From positions 62,001 through 126,000 of the forward strand of contig HG738141.1 in the NCBI GenBank assembly GCA_000499405.2: a stretch of 64,000 bases of DNA, written 5' to 3'. The first letter of the stretch is position 1. Each line of letters opens with the position of its first letter. Below the pieces are notes generated by a model. The model made no database searches. It saw only the letters and a program-made list of their open reading frames with translations, and was not told where the DNA came from. A program made the position numbers and the translations under genes. Source of the DNA: Onchocerca volvulus (Eukaryota; Nematoda; Chromadorea; Rhabditida; Onchocercidae). Shown one piece after another: positions 51,101-63,200 of the stretch.

Positions 51101-54100
51101 ATGAACATCTCAAAACATGAATAGAAGTATTCCAAATATTCAGTGTAAGCATTCGCCTCATATATAATAACATCAGTGATTTTTGAAAATGTGATTAAAA
51201 ACAAATTTAAATCAAAATCATTTTTATGACTTCTAAAGTGGGATCTTTTTTCCAGATAACATCGGGAAGATTGAGACTTTTAGATATTATCAGGAAAAAA
51301 GTTCTACTTCAAAATATTTGCTGAGCACGGCAATTAGAAAATTTCAAATAACTACCGATGAAAAACTTACAACAGCAGCATCTTTGCTTTGCATTTCCCC
51401 TCCATTTCCGCCTGAGTTTAACAACTGTAAATTATAAATTGATTGACGAACATCATGCTGCGCAGCTTCAATAATCTCATCAATTTCTTCTTTGTTAACT
51501 TTCAAATGTTCCTGACATGCGATGGTAAGTAATCTTGCCTGAAAAATAATACCAATTACATAAATAGAGGAAATTAGCATGAAATTTTTTCGTGATAAGT
51601 CAAATTCATTATCATTCTCAATATGAAGAACACTGAACTCGAAAATTAGATGTTCGAAGGCCACCATTTATCTGAATAGGATAAGATCTACGATTTAGTT
51701 TTCTGTCTACTCAGCTCCTTCTCTTTGTTCCCTCCCCTTAGTTCGTCTAAAATTTACTTGAATATCGATTTCAACCTTAAGTCTAAAAATATTGCTAAAT
51801 CTTGCAAACTGTTGAAATTTTTTAGAAATTCCAATTGGAAGTCACGAATGATAAAAATTATTAGAAAGATAAAAAAGAATGGAAAAAAAAAAAAACTTTT
51901 ACTCAAAACAGAATCTAACCCTGATTTGCTCAACACGTGGTCTCTGAAAGCGCACATCAAAGCAATAATTAACTAATGAACGCATCTTTTGTGATTGCCG
52001 GTCATTACATATACAAATTATTGGTATCAATGTTTCCTTGATCATTTGTATTAATTCGGCAATCTGCAAAATAAAATGTCGGAACTTCAGATGAATAACG
52101 ATAGATTTCTAGTGATATCTGGAAACTAAACCTGATTAAGATTTCATCCAGAATAAAGTTGTTTGACAATCAATTCAAAAGATAGTTAAGATAATTTATT
52201 AGTATGAAATTTTCAGTCAGAACATTATTCAATCTATTTCTGTTGAAAACAAATAATGAAGAAATAATTTTTGTAATTTCAAAACTTACTCCTGCTCGGT
52301 CATCATTTCCACTCATACCATCCACTTCATCCATGATCAATACATGTGTTATTTCGTTTGATGTATTTACTGCAAGAAGAAAAAAAAAAAGACTTGATTA
52401 TCAACTTTTCACTATTCAAACTCTATCTTTCTAATTTTTTAATTTAACTGAAACTTTTTTCTTCAGAACAAAATATATTTCTTTACAAATTTACTTTTAT
52501 GTGCGACTGAACCATTTACGTAATCGTCCATTTGTTCACAGCCGATTACTTCCGACGTTTGTGCTTCTAATGCTTTTTTATTTCTTACATCTGACGCATT
52601 TTTCTCCACGTATCGCAATTTAAGCTCTTTGCAAGCCATTACAGCACAAGTAGTTTTACCAACACCTTAAAGATATCTCAAAGATAGAAAAAATTTTTAA
52701 TTCAAAATCTTGTTAAAATGCAGATATTTCTTGGCAATGTACATCTATAATTACTTTCAAAACAATATAAAAATTGAAATTAGACTTAAATTTTTTATGG
52801 AAAACTGACATAAGAGCTTTTTGCAAGTCATTACAACACAAGCAGTTCGAAATCATGTTGAAATGTTAACATTTTTTCACACTGAACATACAAAATACAG
52901 GAATGTAGTGAAGAAAAAAAAAGCAATTGTAGTCTAAGGAATGTAGCTATCGTCTATTAGTTGTTAGATCAAAGGTATGCTATAAATTTTCAAATCAATT
53001 TTATTCTGAAGCAATAATAGCTCTTAGATTTTAAGTTTTGTTGTATGTTATATGCATAGTGAGAAAAGCTACTGATATTAAACTATCAAAAACTAACCAG
53101 GTGGACCGCTAAGCATCACTGCTTTAAAAGTTGTACCATCACTTTGCGCTAACCATGGAGGAGGCCGTGCTGTATTTTGTTAGAGATTTAGTATCATGAA
53201 AAATTCTCATCGTTGTATAAAAAAGTCGAATACAATTCGAAATCCGAAAGATTTCAAAAAAAAAAATACATTTAGAAAAGTTTCTTATCTTATCCATTAA
53301 TGCAGAATTGATGAATGAAAAACCAGATCACAGAAACTTAAGTTTTGTCATCTTATCTTACAAACATAAACTGTATACTTGAAAATTTACTTTCTATTTC
53401 CTCAAAAAAAAATTCCGCTTACTCTTTTTCTGTTTGCCACCCGCACCTAAGTGATTCTCTGCCCAATTTCGAAGCCAACCCAATAACTTATTCATTGGCG
53501 ATTTTTCTCCATTTTGCCCAACTAGATGCTTTATACTGGTCGGTTTATATTTGTCAACCCATGGCAAGCACGCATTCTAAAATTAATCATTGCTTACTTG
53601 AATCTAATACAGTAAATTCATATTTTTGAATTCATGTAATCAAGAGATTTTTTGTTACTACCAGCATAAATTCTTTAATAACATAAGAAAAGATTCCAAA
53701 ATCTAAATAATAAACTCACTTCGTGAACAGGACTTTCAATTTCCGTTAACTCATCAAATTTCGATATTTCTGCTTCTAAGATTTTCGTCTTTCTCGACGA
53801 TTTTTGTTGAGTTATCCTGCTTCTTGATTTTTTTTCTTTGATAATTTCCCTTTTTCTTGTTTTGTCCATAATTTCATTTCTTATTTCGAACTTTCCCGTT
53901 ATCCCATGCTCCTCTTTCCGTTTTTTCGTCCTTTCCACTTGATCCTTTTCATGCTTCAAGACAGCAATATCCTTCTTTACTGTTACTGATTTAACAGAAG
54001 CAGATGCAGTATTTTTTGGTGATCTTTTGTTTTTCATGGATCGTGTTTCTGTTTCAACTGACGGTTGCGACAATTTACAATCTTTATTATCCAGTTCGAC

Positions 54101-55752
54101 CGTATCTCTTCCGCTTTTTTTTTCTAGAGCTGATCGCTGCTTTGATTTCTTCTGCGAGATTTGCGACAGAATTGTTGCCGGAACATTTTCTTCTGGCGGA
54201 TTTGTTTTTTTGATCTCCTTACCACTTTGTTTTGAGCCCTTTGTTCTTTCTTTATGACTTTTGTCGAAATTTCGGAAGAATTCAACCGGATCAACCGCCT
54301 CCAATTCAGGTGTAAGACTTGTTTTTTTCTCTGAAAGTTCCAATTAATCTGATGTAGCAATAATTTCCAAAACTCGACTTAAGCAATTTAAGATAAATTA
54401 CATCAAATATAAAAGAAAAACATCAAAAATAACTTCCAACAAACTTTGTAGGGAATCATTTTTTTTGGCAGTATCAAGGTGGCTAAAATCCAGCTTGCTT
54501 TGGCCAGGTAGCGTTCTGTCACGTTTCTTTTTTTGTGGCGGTGCTGGAATAAATCCATCCATATCTTCCTCGTCATCAATTTCTTCCTGATTTTCAGTAA
54601 GTATAAAAAACTGTCGAAAAAATTTGCAAAGGATTCGAATACACATATATTACAAATGTTCAATTAGCCAACATAATTTAACAATTTTACATCGATAGTA
54701 ACATGTGCTGTACGCTTCAATGAACTTTCCATCACTGCGCTATTCACTTTCTCCAAAGAAATTTTTCCTCCTCTTTTAGTAGACCGTGCTTGCGAAGCTG
54801 AGGGTGGTAAATCGTCTTCATCGTCTGTAATTAAAGTAAATATTAACTTTTCACTTATTTGAGTATTCTATTTGAAAAATGAAAAATATTATTGAAGAGT
54901 TTGCAATATTCATTTTCGACACTTCATTACAAATCCATCCAATTAAATTTAAAAATCAAATTCGGGTACGCAAGAAATAAAGGATTAAAAAGATTACCAG
55001 ATGACAGCAGAATCCTCTTTTTTGCTCGTTTCTTGCCGAACTCTTTACGTAGTGAACGTGGTAATGGATTCTCATCATCAGCTATAAATAAAAAATCTTT
55101 TTTTATGTGAATAGTTGAATATTTGTGCGAAGTGGCACTCAAATACTTAGCTATAAAAGTATAAATGAAAAATAAAAATGAAGAGAAATTTTCAATTTTT
55201 ACACAGGAAGATAAATTTTCATATACTATAACACTGTTAAACTTGACATTTAAATAAACTCATTTAGACTTTGAATAAATTTTAGTAGATATTTGGAACA
55301 TTTAAGCATACAAATATAGTCCAAAAAGTTTTTATTTGTATCGCAGATAATTTTTCATCTTCTAAGCACAACAAGAAATATTTTAATTAAAATGTCTAAA
55401 TCGTTGAAGATGTAAAAATAGTTAAAGTCACTATCTGTCGAAGAAATGAAATAAGGGAAAAGCAAAAAACTGAAAACAATAAGACATTCTAGAAAAAGCC
55501 GCATGTTTGTGTAACATAAATATTACCGATATTGATAATTTTACTGGTAAAATTCAGTTTTAATGAGCTTCCTAAATAACATTTAATCTTACATGCATCG
55601 GAGAGGAAGACATTAGCTGATAATGGCTTCTTATTTGGTTTCTTTTGGGTAACATGGCAATGTGAATTTGTTCTTTTGGGACTGCCTTGACTAGCTCTTA
55701 GTTCCGTAAGAGCACTTTTGCCTTCATTACCACCGAAATACCGACGAATATC
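48128..55752 (-). CDS. RFC1: Replication factor C subunit 1 (large clamp-loader subunit)
   Basis: Exons, 5' to 3': 55593-55752, 54998-55081, 54691-54824, 54445-54586, 53720-54330, 53423-53576, 53098-53169, 52495-52665, 52290-52369, 51920-52063, 51371-51538, 50744-50883, 50225-50336, 49904-50049, 49395-49493, 49038-49152, 48790-48886, 48364-48519, 48128-48225: 960 residues plus a start not located. RFC1 leads the pentamer that loads PCNA in DNA replication and repair. Landmarks: N-terminal DIRRYFG; basic and acidic linkers; PWVDKYKPTSIKHLVGQNG; Walker A SGPPGVGKTT (about residue 450); VLIMDEVDGMSGNDDR (Walker B); ICICNDRQSQKMRSLVNYCF (sensor 1 and lid); IEAAQHDVRQSIYNLQ (sensor 2); then the C-terminal RFC1 domain with MPLFVQENY and INFPSWLGKNS; and an acidic segment and a Gly/Arg/Ser tail. 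No BRCT domain is visible. The junction 54445/54330 has an equally good alternative (54434 with acceptor two bases later). Exon 49038 uses a GC donor in this model. Confidence 0.92.
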
Positions 55753-57640
55753 CTGCAAAAATATTTAATTTCAAAACAAAGTCAATATATTTATGATACT
55801 GAATAGTTATTGTATTTACTGACACTAACAATTTCATCCGCATGCGGTATGTATTATGATTCTTACATTATGAATATGACTTTAATATGATTCTGATCCA
55901 TGTTGACCACAGTTTAATTGTTAAATTATGAATCTTCTGTTATTTTCAATCAATCTTATCTTCATTATTTGGTCACAAATTTTATTACATAAAATTTGGA
56001 AAATTTAAATTCGTCACATCCATGTGTAAATAAGCATAAATAAAAAAGAATATACAAGAAATCGATAAACAAAATCAAAAATGATGTCATTATTAACAAA
56101 AAAGGAAAATGAATAAACATATTTTGCAACTTGGATTGATAAAAAAATAAAAAAAGTGGATAAACCAAAAACATTAAATTGATAAATAAATGGAAAAAAA
56201 AAATTGATGAATCTTCTGAATAAAATGAAGTGGATAAACTGATATATTAATTAATAAATAAAGCGATAAATTTATTTTTAAAAATATGAAAAAGAAACCA
56301 TTCACTCCTAATTGATTCCAATAGATTCCTTTATTTCTTTGTCGTCTAACACTCGTAAAAATCGATTTCTTTTGACCTTTTTAAATTAGTCAAACAAATA
56401 CAATCCTAAAATACTTGAAACTTTTATAGAATATTTCTTTTCATGTGTAATATCGAACATCGAAAAAATAAACCCTTACTTCTCCAGCAGTCGCCCGTCC
56501 CCCCCCCGCCTTTTCGAGAACGAAATCAACAAACTTCCAACAACAACAACTATTCTTTCACACCAGAAAATGTTGAACCAATAATGAAACGAGTTCATCT
56601 CAAAGTAATTTGAATATTTATTGCACACCATGAACATACCGATTTCGAATGATAACTTTTTCCCGATTGATCCGGAAGTTATCATTCAAGAATGATCACT
56701 ATTTAGTTCATGCTATTACCAATTCCTGAAAATATGCTTCCGGTTTTTGGTACCAAATATATATGAATATGTATGTAGAAAAAGGCACATCCTTGCCTTA
56801 TCATGTTCCTTCTTTTCCAATTATAATTAAAAATAGAAAAAAAAATCAATAATGAAGAAAATTTAAGGCAAAATTATGAAGTAAAGAGGATTACTTCACT
56901 GTCTCTTAGGTGCTAATTTTATATTTAACATTCCGAGCAATAAACTTTCGAGATTTCAATTTGAACAAACTGATATATCGCAAAAGGAAAATTTGCCATA
57001 AATTCTATCCACTCCTGCGATTTTTTTCGACATTTTAGTTTTCATTAGTTCTTATATGGTAAAAAAATAAGTAATCATAATTAATATTACAATAAATATA
57101 AAATAGAATACATTTTTTGGTTATGAAAATTTGAGTAATAAAAATTCTTCGAACCAAAAGCATTTGATAAGCCATAATAAATATATCACTTTTTTTTAAA
57201 AGAAAAACTAATTAAAATTTAAAAAAGAAAAAAATTTGACAAAAATAAAGAATAAAGATTTGTAATCAATTATGAAATATTCTTTTTCTTTTCTGTACTT
57301 CCTTTTTTTATTTATATCTTCAACTTTCTTATACATTACATGTATATATGGGAATGGCGTGAATTTCTCATGTGATATTTTTTATAATTGGTTACATGCT
57401 GTAAAAATTTTTTAAAAAGTGAGATTTAAAAAAAAAAACTGAAATTTGAAGTATAACATAAGATTAGAAATCTTTAATACTTATAACCGAAAGTTTCGGA
57501 AACGTTTATCAAAGGAAATAACAACTATATACAATTTTTTTTTTTTTTCAACTATTTACAATTGAAAATAAAAAAAAAAAAAAAATCTTAAATTATTTGC
57601 AATGGAAGTTTCAGAAATGTCAATCATTGTTGTCATGATG
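55753..57640. other. Upstream region of RFC1; initiator exon not located
   Basis: The first RFC1 exon found begins GAT ATT CGT after TTTTTGCAG, so the ATG must lie upstream. ATG|GTTTCT near 56311 or ATG|GTGTGC near 56630 (-) would both keep phase, but neither is convincing. A C-run of nine with CCGCC at about 56499-56510 stands out in the AT-rich setting and may be promoter sequence. No other gene is seen. Confidence 0.5.
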
Positions 57641-57741
57641 GTAATTGAGACTTACGCAAACGTGATCGTTTTCGCATTACGTATAACATAGAGAATATTA
57701 ACGTAACTAAATTGCGTAAATTTTTACGTTCATAAGAACGC

Positions 57742-57761
57742 TGACGTGATTTTTCACGTCA
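57742..57761. promoter_or_regulatory. Perfect inverted repeat TGACGTGA-TTTT-TCACGTCA
   Basis: Eight-base arms with a four-T loop contain TGACGT, the core of CRE/ATF/bZIP sites, on both strands. More CACGTCA (57782) and ACGT-containing motifs follow. The location, 110 bp before the heat-shock elements, suggests upstream regulatory DNA of the small heat-shock gene. Confidence 0.5.
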
Positions 57762-57852
57762 AAAAATCGTCGATGATTGTTCACGTCAAAATATCATCAA
57801 TCTTTCCTGACAAAAGTACAAGATTTCATCATCAAAGTTCAAGTCTAAGCTT

Positions 57853-57908
57853 GAATTCGGGAATATTGGAGAAATTTCTGGAAAAGCATCATTGGTTGTG
57901 TATATAAA
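57853..57908 (+). promoter_or_regulatory. Heat-shock promoter: HSE cluster plus TATA box
   Basis: A perfect three-unit heat-shock element GAAatTTCtgGAA lies at 57871-57883. A second pair TTCggGAA lies at 57856-57863, next to GAATTC at 57853. TATATAAA follows at 57901-57908. HSF1 trimers bind such nGAAn arrays. The gene downstream is an HSP20, which agrees. The ATG is 880 bp further, so a 5' UTR intron ending at TTGCAG (about 58778) is implied. Confidence 0.8.
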
Positions 57909-58004
57909 GGAAGTCAGTTGCTACTTCGGCACACGTTGTTACACTCAAAGCTCCTCTTTTCATGGTTTCTTTTCATTTTCTTAATTAGGAGAAATGACTT
58001 GATT

Positions 58005-58083
58005 AAATATTGTGGTAATTAATTATTATTAATCAAATATTGTGGTAATTAATTATTATTATTAATCAAATATTGTGGTAATT
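58005..58083. repeat. Three tandem copies of a 30-33 bp AT-rich unit
   Basis: AAATATTGTGGTAATTA occurs at 58005 and 58035, and its first 16 bases at 58068, joined by ATTATTATTAATC spacers, in the presumed 5' UTR intron of the heat-shock gene. Confidence 0.75.
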
Positions 58084-58791
58084 ATCTCGTAATTATCGAT
58101 TGTTTTAATGTTAAATCGATTTTTACCTTTGTCTTCCTTTATAAATTCTTAATTATCATAATATTATGTCAAAATTTTAATTTCGAATTATTTTTATATT
58201 CACATTATTCTGTACTTTTATTCGTTAATTAGGAAGAGCGGTCATATATACTGAGATATTTATCTCATAATCATTTGTTATATAATGTTAAATCGATTTT
58301 CATCTTTTTTTTTTTTTCTTTTGTAGCTTCTCGAGAATTACAGTATTGTGTCTAAATTGTAATTTTTGATTGTTTGTCTACATTTAACTATTATTACTTA
58401 TTTTCGGGAATCTCTTTATCCAGTTATGCATAACTACGGCATTATTTCATTATCCGAATTTCTTTATTCCGAAAATTTTATCATCTGATAATGTGCATTT
58501 TGATGATATCGTTATCTGACTATTTTTCTCTACAAAAATATCCACGTTGTTGTAGAATATCCACGGCATTCTGTTGCAATTACAACTTTTGCAGATAAAA
58601 CCACATTTTTTCGTTAATTATACTTCACCGGATTGTTATTCGTATTTGGGATTTCACTTTTTTTACAGTGTATGATTGTTCTAAATTTTCGTTAAGATTT
58701 GATCAAAAGTAACTGTCATTATGTTAATTAACAAATTAGTAGTTATCTTTATCAATATGTTAATTTAATCATTGCAGATCCGATATCTATC

Positions 58792-60289
58792 ATGTTACGT
58801 TTATTGAATCGACATATTATACGTCAAGGAATTAATGCTGTAACTAATGGATCGCGGATTTACTTCGCCAGGAATTACTCTTTTGGACCCAGATATCCAT
58901 TGTCATCAGTGTTCAGAAGTATTGACAGGCAATTGCAAGATATTGAGCGACAATTTGAGCGAGTTTTTTGTGAGTTTTATATGTTTAAAAGTATCTTTTA
59001 GAATTTAAATAGTTTTCGTGACTTTATCGGCACCCGAAATTTAAGTTTAAAATATTTATATTTCTGATTCTCTCTCGATTTATATTTTCTGAGAGAATTG
59101 AGATTGTGTATTTTGTTGCAGTTTTACTTACTGTTGACTGAAATATTACTTAATTTATTTGATTGAATTATCAATAATATCTATTATCGATTTGGAGGAG
59201 AAAAAATTTTGAGATATTCAACGTCAATTTTTATTTCAGTATGCTGTGATATACATTTCTGTGCTCTTTCCATTACTATGGTGACAGGTTTTACAGGGTA
59301 ATGAATTCTAGAAAAGACGATAGTATTATATCAATAAAACGTACTAAAATAATTTCACTAGGCTTTGCTGTTTTCTCGAGTAATGAACACTTTATGGGAT
59401 TTGAATTTAACATTATTAATTAAATAGAGCAGGAACCAGATCTGAAAATGCATGAAAACCGGAAACTTGATGTTATATTAGATCCGCGTTATTTTAACCG
59501 CTTTTATCTTTCGTCATTTTTTTTTTATGTTTTCATTTTGATGGGAGCATAATAAATTTGATCTCGTTTTAAGGGAATTCACGCGACTGGTTTGATGGTT
59601 TTCGACCCATAGGAGTTCGCGAACATCCTTCACAAACAGAAGCATATCGTGTTCAGAATCCAATTGTGGAAGAAGACGGCGTGAAAAAATTTTTGCTGGA
59701 ACTTGATGTTCGCAGATTCAAGCCAGAACAGGTTGAATTATAAAAATATAACTTACAAATTATTTCTTTAATGGATCATTTGTGCTGAAATAATAATTTT
59801 GTGAGAACATTATTGAAGTAATCGTAATCTTTCCACGTTATCCTTCTCAAAAAATCTGAAATTTTCGCAAAATTTTGTCTTAATTTGATTATGGATATTT
59901 CCAGGTTACTGTCAAGACTAATGCAAACGAAAATACTCTGACGATTGAAGCGAAACATAAGGATGCCGAAACGAAATTTGAATATTTACGGAAAATCACT
60001 TTACCACCAGGAGTGGTTAGTAAAGGTGAGTATAATTTTCATTAAAAATTTTGCAAATTCAATTTCTTAATGATTTTCAAAAATGTCAAAAAATTAAAAA
60101 AACAGTTTGGAAGTTTTTATTAATGATGAATATGTAAATGAAAAATTCAGACATAGAAGAAGTTGAAAATTTTTTTAAGAAATGACATGCCACTTCACGT
60201 CGGATGGAATTCTGCAAATCAAAGCACCATATAATGCACCGCAAGAAGCTGTCACCGTTGATACAGAAATTCCGGTAAAACATGAGTGA
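58792..60289 (+). CDS. Small heat-shock protein (HSP20/alpha-crystallin), probably mitochondrial
   Basis: Exons: 58792-58969, 59574-59731, 59905-60025, 60180-60289; phases agree, 188 residues. Small HSPs are ATP-independent chaperones that hold unfolding proteins. The N-terminus MLRLLNRHIIRQGINAVTNG continues SRIYFARNYSF: basic, amphipathic and without acidic residues for 31 positions, typical of a mitochondrial presequence. Then come a short Asp/Glu/Arg helix (FRSIDRQLQDIERQFERVF), WNSRDWFDGFRP, and the alpha-crystallin domain: KKFLLELDVRRFKPEQVTVK, NTLTIEAKHKD, the FEYLRKITLPPGVVSKEMTC region (R-x-x-x-LPxxV), FTSDGILQIKAP, and a C-terminal TEIPVKHE with an I-x-V anchor-like IPV. Upstream heat-shock elements indicate HSF control. 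Mitochondrial location is inferred from the presequence only. Confidence 0.9.
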
Positions 60290-63200
60290 ATGCGGAGTAG
60301 TTCAGATTCGAATTCAAACTTTTCGTGGTTTATTAAGCAAGGATGAGAGATATTGAAAAAGATTTCACAATTTTTTATTCGTAAGACTATGAAATTGATC
60401 TGTGCTTGATGAAATTTAATTCAAAAAATTGAAATTTCGCTTCCCTTTTTATTCCTGAAACTGAAATTTTGTAAAATGTTAATTTTCAAGGAAAGAAAAA
60501 AATCTGATTGAAAAAAAACTTGTTTGTCATTATTTTTATAATTGTTTTGTGGAGTTACTGTATCCCATCATATTTTGAATATTTTTTGTCTATTTTTGTG
60601 TTATTACTTACACTTTTTTTTACAAATCTACAGTTCCAGAAATAATCTGAGAATATTCTGAAAGTTTGACTAACTTCCGGTGCGAAGATTTGTATTCTGA
60701 AGATGAAACTTTTACAAAAGGAATTTACTGGATATAATATATTTTATTATTTTGACTATTTCTGGAAGAGTTACGGGGATGATAGGATTTCTTGATGAAA
60801 TGAAATCAACAAATTTGCGGCATATGCATTATATGCTAAATTTTGGATGTAAAATTTTAATTTCATTTTCCGAATTGCTGTGCTATGCTGATCTGATACA
60901 TTTTTTATAAATTTTTTGTAAATATAAAATAAATCTAGATGAGCGACATAGCAAAATTGTTGCGCAGAAAATTTTAATTGTATTTTGTTAGTAAACAGAC
61001 TATAAAATTGATACTCATACTTTATGAAAAATACATATTTTTGTTTGGATCCATTGTCATGTTTATAATTAGTAATGTCAACTTAATGCTTTTCAGTTTA
61101 ACCAACTATTTTCTTAGATTTATCATCTGGAAGACATATCATTCCCGGAACTATAAGTTAATCAGTATTGCTTTTTCAAGTTTATGCCAATTTACTAATC
61201 ATCGCTTTTCACAAAATTATGCAAATGCAATAGTTTTCATGTTTATTCATTCCTTCTCTATAAATAAATATTTTATTAAAAGATTTTTCATTTTAAAACT
61301 TTTCCTTTTCATACATGTTAATAATCATCTTCTTCTATTATTATTATTACGGTAACTATTATTAAAGAAAAGTAATGGAATAAAACAAGTATTAAAATAA
61401 TTTTACTGCCAAAATTCATATAATTTCAAAAATAAATCAACCAAAAAATAAAAAAAAAAAATGCTAATGGCAGAAGAGAAAAGAAATAATTAGAGAACAA
61501 ACTTAAGAAAATGCAAAATAAAAAGAAAGAATAAAACCAAAAAATGAAAGAAAACATTGGAAATCTCGAAGAATGCATCTTAGCAGGCTTTGTCAATAAT
61601 ATCAGTAATTGATTACAATAATAATGATAATAATGATAAGAATAATAATACAATGCAACAAAATAAAATGGCAAGATGGAGTTTTACCCAATTTGAAATA
61701 ATCTTTGTTTTTTTTTAAGGCTAACTTTACGAAAAAAGAAAGAAAAAAAAACAAATAAATGAATGAAAAGAAATATTTTGATAAAATTAATTGAAAATTA
61801 TCGTTTATTCGTTTTTTCTTCCCTTCTCGTAAAAATATAATTTTTGTGATTAATTTCCACACTTTTTTCCATTTCTTCAATTATATTCTAAAAATTCCTT
61901 TTTTTCATTAATTGAAATTGGAAAAGAAAAAACGAAAAAATAATTTAAATTTCGTTCATATTCACTGATAAGTTGTTATCATTGATAAACTTGTCATTTT
62001 GCCGTATATTTTTCGTCGACATACAGGATATTGCTCAAATCCACTGTCACATACATCGCAATAAACAAAGTGTAAACATGGCATGTAAAGAATTTGTGAC
62101 TAAAATATATTTTATTATCATTTATCAAATAATATACTATTGTTATCATTATCTCATTATCATTTATCAAATAATATACTATTGTTATCATTATCTCGTT
62201 ATCATTTATCAAAATAATCAAAGCAATATTCGGAAATCTACGTGAAATCTAATATTTAATATATATCTTCTAATAATAATACATTCCAATAATTAATAGA
62301 CTATAAAATTGAATAGTATTATTTATTAAAATTTTAGTGCTGAAAATATCGAATAATCTGCATGAAATTCGAAATGTAATTCAGTATGCTATGTGATATA
62401 CCATGCTATAATTTATTGTAAGGATGTGTTATTTTTACATAGATTTATTAATGAATAATAATATTGGAAATTATCATTAATCAAAATAAAATGCCCGATA
62501 ATCGATATAAAATTCGATGTGAATTTTAATCATATTCTTTCTTTTCCTTCATTCCACAATTTTTCCTTTTTTTTTTTTTTTACAGAACAAAATTTTTTTT
62601 TTAGTGTTAAATTGAATTTTTGAATGCACCACCTATGGAATTTCAAAAATAGATATACTAAAAGGTGCTGAAAATTGAAATTTAAGTAAATTTTCATTTT
62701 CATCGATATAAATTATTGGATATAATTGCGAGCGTAATTTTTTCATCAAAAGAATTTATGAAATTGTTTGAGTATTTTATTTTTGTATTCTTATCATATT
62801 TTAACAAAATGTTAATTAATAATGATAATGCGACCTGATAACACTAATAACAAATAAATCATGATGATGGATATGAAAAGAATATGGAAAAATTGATTAA
62901 TTGAAAAATTTAGTAATACAATAATTATTTAATTCAACTTGGAGAACGAAATATTTTATATATTTGTTTCTTCTTTATAGATATTAGCATTATATTTAAA
63001 AAAAAAAAAAAAAAGAAAAGAAATAAACAGAAAAATTTTTTTAAAAATTCAGTTTTTCTGAAAGAAAATTTTTTGAAAAGAAACAAATAAGAGGATATTC
63101 TGATTTTTACAAGCCAGAATATTATGAATTTTATCAAATTAGCAAATAAAGTTTTATTTGAAAATCTTTTTCAAATTTTGCGAATAAAAGTATGATGAAA

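Noticed and set aside
53345..53629. Plus-strand 94-codon frame
   Set aside because: It is antisense to the RFC1 exon coding PWVDKYKP; its residue pattern is just the complement.
54004..54257. Plus-strand frames of 69-76 codons
   Set aside because: They are antisense shadows of the long charged RFC1 exon.
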